From Dyadobacter sp. Leaf189 (GTDB lineage: Bacteria; Bacteroidota; Bacteroidia; Cytophagales; Spirosomataceae), in contig NZ_LMPS01000001.1 of NCBI RefSeq assembly GCF_001424405.1, forward strand, positions 5,263 through 69,262: a stretch of DNA of 64,000 bases, read 5' to 3'. Under the pieces are notes generated by a model. It did not search any database. It saw nothing but the letters and a program-made list of their open reading frames with translations, and was not told the origin of the DNA. Of the stretch, positions 60,689-64,000 are shown in pieces. Both the position numbers and the translations under genes were made by a program. The first letter of the stretch is position 1. Each line of letters opens with the position of its first letter.

Positions 60689-60696
60689 CAAAATTA
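60689..60696 (-). promoter_or_regulatory. Candidate -7 element for tpiA
   Basis: The minus strand reads TAATTTTG, an exact TAnnTTTG match. The 299-base gap to the next gene (60650-60948) is A/T-rich and otherwise shows no gene to me. Confidence 0.45.
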
Positions 60697-60948
60697 TCAT
60701 AATTCTGTCATTTACCTGATTAAACAGCATTGTTAAATAAAAACACAGAAAGTTTTTAAATACAAAGATTTTTTTGTGTTTAAATGAGACAAAAAACATT
60801 AAATTTACTCGCTTTACATAGCCGTGGAGTTTGATACTTTGTGTACACAGAAGAGAATAAAAGACAGAGTTTAAGCCATTTATGATCAGAGTGTTTTTTG
60901 CGCTAACAGAAGACTTAACAATCCGGATTTAAAAGAAAGGAGGCCACG

Positions 60949-62217
60949 ATGAAAACGTCTAAGTGGTTATTACTGGCGATCATACTTTTTACTAGCACCG
61001 TTTCTCTTGCACATACAGACGACATTCCACCCGTTTCAGAGGAAAAATATGGTTACTTTTTAGACAAAAACCATAAATCAACGCGCATTCCGTTCGAGCT
61101 GCATTCCAACCTGATCCTGTTGTACGCCAAGATAAACGACCGTGATTCCCTGCGGTTTATACTTGACACGGGTGTCAGCTCCATTATCATTACAGATCCT
61201 TACGTGCTCAAACCCGACAAGCTGCGTTTAACCAGGAAGGTTAACCTTACCGGCGCTGGCGAGGGCAAATCAATTTCAGCCCACGTTGCTATCGACAACC
61301 AGTTTTCAATGGGCCGGCTCAAAGCAAATCACCAGAATATTGTCGTCCTTGAAGAAGATTTTCTGCGGTTGTCTGAGTATGTAGGTGTTCCGGTCCACGG
61401 AATATTTGGATATGAGATCTTCAATAATTTCGTGGTTACCATTGATTTTTCCAAAAAGGAACTGGTCCTGATGCGACCAGATAAATACAAGTACAAGCCT
61501 AAAAAAGGAGATAAACATCCTCTTATCATTGAAGACACAAAACCATTTACCGACGCGGTAACCCTTTTTGCAGATGGCAGGGAACATCCAATCCGTGTGC
61601 TCATCGATACCGGAGCAGGGCATGCATTGTTGCTTAACAACACCCGGAAAGAAACTTTCAGGTTGCCTGAGAAGGTGATTAGAGCACAGCTAGGTCGCGG
61701 ACTTAATGGTGTAATCAATGGAAATCTGGGCCGGATCGACAGGCTTCGTCTGGGCAGGTTTGAGATGGACAACATTGTCGCTTCATTTCCCGATAGCATT
61801 GCATTCGGTGCCAAATTAAAAGCAGGTACCGAGCGGCAGGGAAATATCGGCTGCGAATTGCTGCGCCGGTTTAAAGTGACCATGAACTATCAGGAGCAGT
61901 ACATGGTGTTGAAGCCGGTTAAGAGCCGCATGCGCGAGAAATTTGAGCACGATATGAGCGGAATGGAAATCCGCGCAGAAGGAACAGACCTGCGGTCTTA
62001 CATTGTGAACCACATTGTAGATGATTCTCCGGCCTCCAAAGCGGGGTTAATGGAAGGAGATCAGCTGCTTTTTATCGACGATCATGCAGCTACCGATTTG
62101 AATGTCAGCGAAATATACAAGCTGATGCAGCGCGGCGACGGAAAGAACATAGACCTGCTGGTGAAGCGGAAAGGGGATATTTTCTTTACTCAAATTACCC
62201 TCAAAAGGATGATTTAA
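60949..62217 (+). CDS. Retropepsin-like aspartyl protease with C-terminal PDZ domain
   Basis: 422 residues. Signal peptide (LLLAIILFTSTVSLAHT), then two aspartyl-protease repeats with the catalytic sequence ILDTGVSS (Asp73) and LIDTGAGH (around 223), so a two-lobed enzyme folded in one chain, and a PDZ domain at the C terminus (about 345-415; DDSPASKAGLMEGDQLLFID). It should be periplasmic. Targets are unknown. It has its own 299-base upstream region and precedes mnmD by 38 bases. Confidence 0.85.
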   Translation: MKTSKWLLLAIILFTSTVSLAHTDDIPPVSEEKYGYFLDKNHKSTRIPFELHSNLILLYAKINDRDSLRFILDTGVSSIIITDPYVLKPDKLRLTRKVNLTGAGEGKSISAHVAIDNQFSMGRLKANHQNIVVLEEDFLRLSEYVGVPVHGIFGYEIFNNFVVTIDFSKKELVLMRPDKYKYKPKKGDKHPLIIEDTKPFTDAVTLFADGREHPIRVLIDTGAGHALLLNNTRKETFRLPEKVIRAQLGRGLNGVINGNLGRIDRLRLGRFEMDNIVASFPDSIAFGAKLKAGTERQGNIGCELLRRFKVTMNYQEQYMVLKPVKSRMREKFEHDMSGMEIRAEGTDLRSYIVNHIVDDSPASKAGLMEGDQLLFIDDHAATDLNVSEIYKLMQRGDGKNIDLLVKRKGDIFFTQITLKRMI

Positions 62218-62255
62218 GTATTTTTAAGCCAAACAAACCAAAACATCCGGCTTAA

Positions 62256-62912
62256 TTGGAACGCCTATTAGTCACAGAAGACGGTTCACATTCCTTATAC
62301 AGTTCTCAGTTCAACCAGCAATATCATTCCCTGCAGGGAGCGCTGAACGAATCCAGGCACATTTATATCAACCTCGGCTTGCAGCCGGTTTTAAGCCAGT
62401 CCGAAAATCCTGTTCATGTTTTTGAAATGGGTTTTGGTACTGGCTTAAATGCATTTCTGGCGTGGAAGCTTGCCGACTCGCTTCAAAAGCCGGTGATTTA
62501 TACAACCATTGAAGCCTATCCCGTGGACCTGGCTGAGGCGGCATTGCTGAACTACGAAAGCGAGAGCGGCGGGACAGGCTTTATGCAATTGCACGAATCA
62601 GCCTGGGGCGAGTCCATCCGGCTATCCGCATATTTTACATTCAGGAAAGAACAAATCCATTTACAGGATTTTAAAACCGATGAAATTTTTGACGTTGTAT
62701 TTTACGACGCTTTCGATCCCCGTGCACAGCCGGAACTTTGGTCGGCAGAAATATTTACCCGGGTAGCAGCCCAAACAGCTGCCGGTGGCGTATTAGTTAC
62801 ATATTCATCCAAAGGGATTGTCAAACGTGCATTGGCCGCTGCCGGGTTTAAAGTAGAGCGGCACAAAGGCCCGGGCAGGAAAACGCATGTTTTGAAAGCG
62901 ATCCGCATCTGA
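62256..62912 (+). CDS. mnmD: tRNA 5-methylaminomethyl-2-thiouridine methyltransferase MnmD
   Basis: 218 residues starting with TTG (62256). FEMGFGTGLNAFLAWKLA is the SAM site and VVFYDAFDPRAQPELWS the family motif (DAFxP). It completes the mnm5 side chain at U34. E. coli carries this activity in the bifunctional MnmC; here there is no attached oxidase domain, as in other MnmD proteins. It follows the protease gene by 38 bases and precedes gmhA by 62. Confidence 0.9.
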   Translation: MERLLVTEDGSHSLYSSQFNQQYHSLQGALNESRHIYINLGLQPVLSQSENPVHVFEMGFGTGLNAFLAWKLADSLQKPVIYTTIEAYPVDLAEAALLNYESESGGTGFMQLHESAWGESIRLSAYFTFRKEQIHLQDFKTDEIFDVVFYDAFDPRAQPELWSAEIFTRVAAQTAAGGVLVTYSSKGIVKRALAAAGFKVERHKGPGRKTHVLKAIRI

Positions 62913-62974
62913 TTAGGTGAAATTGACGGATATTAGCACCAAGTTTACAATCTGAATTCAAAAGCCTGAAAAAT

Positions 62975-63559
62975 ATGAACTACCAGAATCTGATAAGCGC
63001 AGAGTTGAAAGAAGCGCAGACCGTGTTGGATAACTTTCTTAGCGACCCGGATCAGATAGAAAAAATTGAGCGTGCAGCCGGTTTAATGGCCGAGGCGATC
63101 ATCCATAATGGAAAAATCATCTCTTGCGGAAACGGTGGATCGCATTGCGACGCGATGCATTTTGCCGAAGAGCTCACGGGAAGATACCGCGACAACCGCC
63201 GCGCATTACCTGCAATCGCGATTTCAGACGTAAGTCACCTGAGCTGCGTTAGTAATGATTTTGGTTATGAATTCGTGTTTTCAAGATACCTGGAAGCATT
63301 GGGCCAGCCGGGCGATGTTTTGCTCGGACTAAGTACCAGTGGTAACTCAACCAATATCCTGCGCGCAGCCGAAGCAGCAAAAGCGAAAGGAATGAAAGTG
63401 ATCATTATGTCGGGCAAAGACGGCGGTAAGCTGGCCGGTTTAGCCGACGTTGAAATCCGCGTTCCGCATTTTGGTTATGCCGACAGGATCCAGGAAATTC
63501 ACATCAAGGTGATCCACATTTTCATGTTATTAATTGAAAAAATGGTTTTGCGGGAGTAA
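62975..63559 (+). CDS. gmhA: Phosphoheptose isomerase
   Basis: Converts sedoheptulose 7-phosphate to D-glycero-manno-heptose 7-phosphate for the lipopolysaccharide core. 194 residues with the SIS-fold sequence [39 protein letters not shown] and the C-terminal [16 protein letters not shown]. Characteristic Glu/His active-site residues are in place. The rest of the heptose pathway is not in this window. Confidence 0.94.
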   Translation: MNYQNLISAELKEAQTVLDNFLSDPDQIEKIERAAGLMAEAIIHNGKIISCGNGGSHCDAMHFAEELTGRYRDNRRALPAIAISDVSHLSCVSNDFGYEFVFSRYLEALGQPGDVLLGLSTSGNSTNILRAAEAAKAKGMKVIIMSGKDGGKLAGLADVEIRVPHFGYADRIQEIHIKVIHIFMLLIEKMVLRE

Positions 63560-63612
63560 AAAACCCTGGAAACGCTATATTGGGCTAAATCTAATCAGAC
63601 ACCACTGTTTTC

Positions 63613-64000
63613 ATGAATGTACGCCCATCTGCCATTATACTCCGCGATAATTCAATTCTGACACTTTGTTATTGTTACAGCGGAACGGACGTTTTTGCCT
63701 TACCCGGTGGAAACCCCGATCCCGGTGAAAACCTGTCCCAGGCGCTTGCCCGCGAGCTGGAAGAGGAATTAGGCATTCTGGCCGAAGTAAAAGAAATGGT
63801 TTGCTGCGGGGAAGTGATCTGGCCGGAAGTACAAAAGGAAACGCTACATATTGTTTTCGAGGCTGAGATTTCGGATCAGAATCCGGTACTGAACCCTGAG
63901 CAGACAACAGCCCTGAAAATGGTCTGGCTTCCAGTGGAAGAGCTTCCCGGAAAGCGGCTTTATCCTAATATCGGTAAGCAAATCACCGACTTTCTTAATG
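63613..64000 (+). CDS. NUDIX hydrolase, cut by the window edge
   Basis: The frame starts at ATG 63613 (MNVRPSAIIL) and stays open to the end, about 129 residues so far. The NUDIX box GNPDPGENLSQALARELEEELGI fits G-x5-E-x7-R-E-x2-E-E-x-G-I. It is a Mg-dependent pyrophosphohydrolase, substrate unknown. It lies 53 bases after gmhA. The true end is outside the window. Confidence 0.85.
   Translation, partial: MNVRPSAIILRDNSILTLCYCYSGTDVFALPGGNPDPGENLSQALARELEEELGILAEVKEMVCCGEVIWPEVQKETLHIVFEAEISDQNPVLNPEQTTALKMVWLPVEELPGKRLYPNIGKQITDFLN

Overview
The window comes from the chromosome of a member of the Bacteroidota, most likely a Cytophagales/Spirosomaceae bacterium such as Dyadobacter. The genus is an inference from protein flavour. 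Three things support the phylum. Many genes are preceded by the Bacteroidota -7 element TAnnTTTG. Several encoded families are typical of the phylum (DUF2480, DUF4296, DUF6056, the NagB/PIG-L fusion, an ISAon1-type transposase). The transferred-gene content is low.

Layout. 1-135: 3' end of a 5S rRNA and its terminator. 140-1140: a decayed ISAon1-type insertion sequence. 1140-6814 (minus): mutL, two rhomboid proteases, dxs. 7058-9285: a 54-residue membrane protein (plus) and a NagB/PIG-L fusion (minus). 9582-15174 (plus): glyA, a TPR membrane protein, ribH, lysC, serS. 15228-17767 (minus): two paralogous polytopic membrane proteins. 17950-20193 (plus): acyl-CoA dehydrogenase and an AraC regulator. 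20261-25984: an NTF2-like secreted protein, a lipoprotein, a sigma/anti-sigma/gmk/nadD operon and mreBCD. 26158-29291 (plus): GH3 enzyme, dxr and a small membrane protein. 29335-34242 (minus): a glycan-type cluster (methyltransferase, beta-propeller glycosidase-like protein, PhyH dioxygenase, DUF4258/DUF2283 pair, two GT2 enzymes). 34439-40822: M20 peptidase, polyprenol-phosphate mannose synthase-like GT2, a DUF4296 lipoprotein, a short Bat-type locus (DUF58, BatD-like, VWA), rnhB and DUF2480. 40894-43971 (minus): rpmH, rnpA, a ctp-type S41 peptidase, tsaB. 44043-48192: DUF6056 membrane protein, initiator tRNA, era and der. 48490-55192: a small secreted protein, FAH-family enzyme, RES/Xre toxin-antitoxin, uvrA, a nicotinamidase-like hydrolase and a hypothetical gene. 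55289-58411 (plus): a second glycan-type group. 58494-64000: OmpA-family protein, a REP-like inverted repeat, tpiA, an aspartyl protease with PDZ, mnmD, gmhA and a NUDIX gene cut by the window edge.

Most of the window is housekeeping: isoprenoid precursors by the MEP route (dxs and dxr both present), cell shape (mreBCD), translation and RNA processing (serS, rpmH, rnpA, rnhB, tsaB, mnmD, initiator tRNA, era, der), repair (mutL, uvrA) and NAD metabolism (nadD, a nicotinamidase-like gene, a RES-family toxin). The accessory content lies in the glycan-type clusters, two small two-gene modules (RES/Xre, a firm toxin-antitoxin call; DUF4258/DUF2283, a tentative one), the decayed insertion sequence and an interspersed repeat.

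I found no CRISPR array, prophage or clearly new defence system. The best leads are the DUF4258/DUF2283 pair inside the glycan cluster, the operator-like repeats at the RES/Xre promoter, the altered metal-site motif in MutL, tandem palindromes at the AraC promoter, and the inverted repeat near tpiA. Start codons were moved downstream of the longest open frame where a promoter, tRNA or neighbouring stop made the long form implausible. Gene calls rest on reading motifs by eye; no database search was run.
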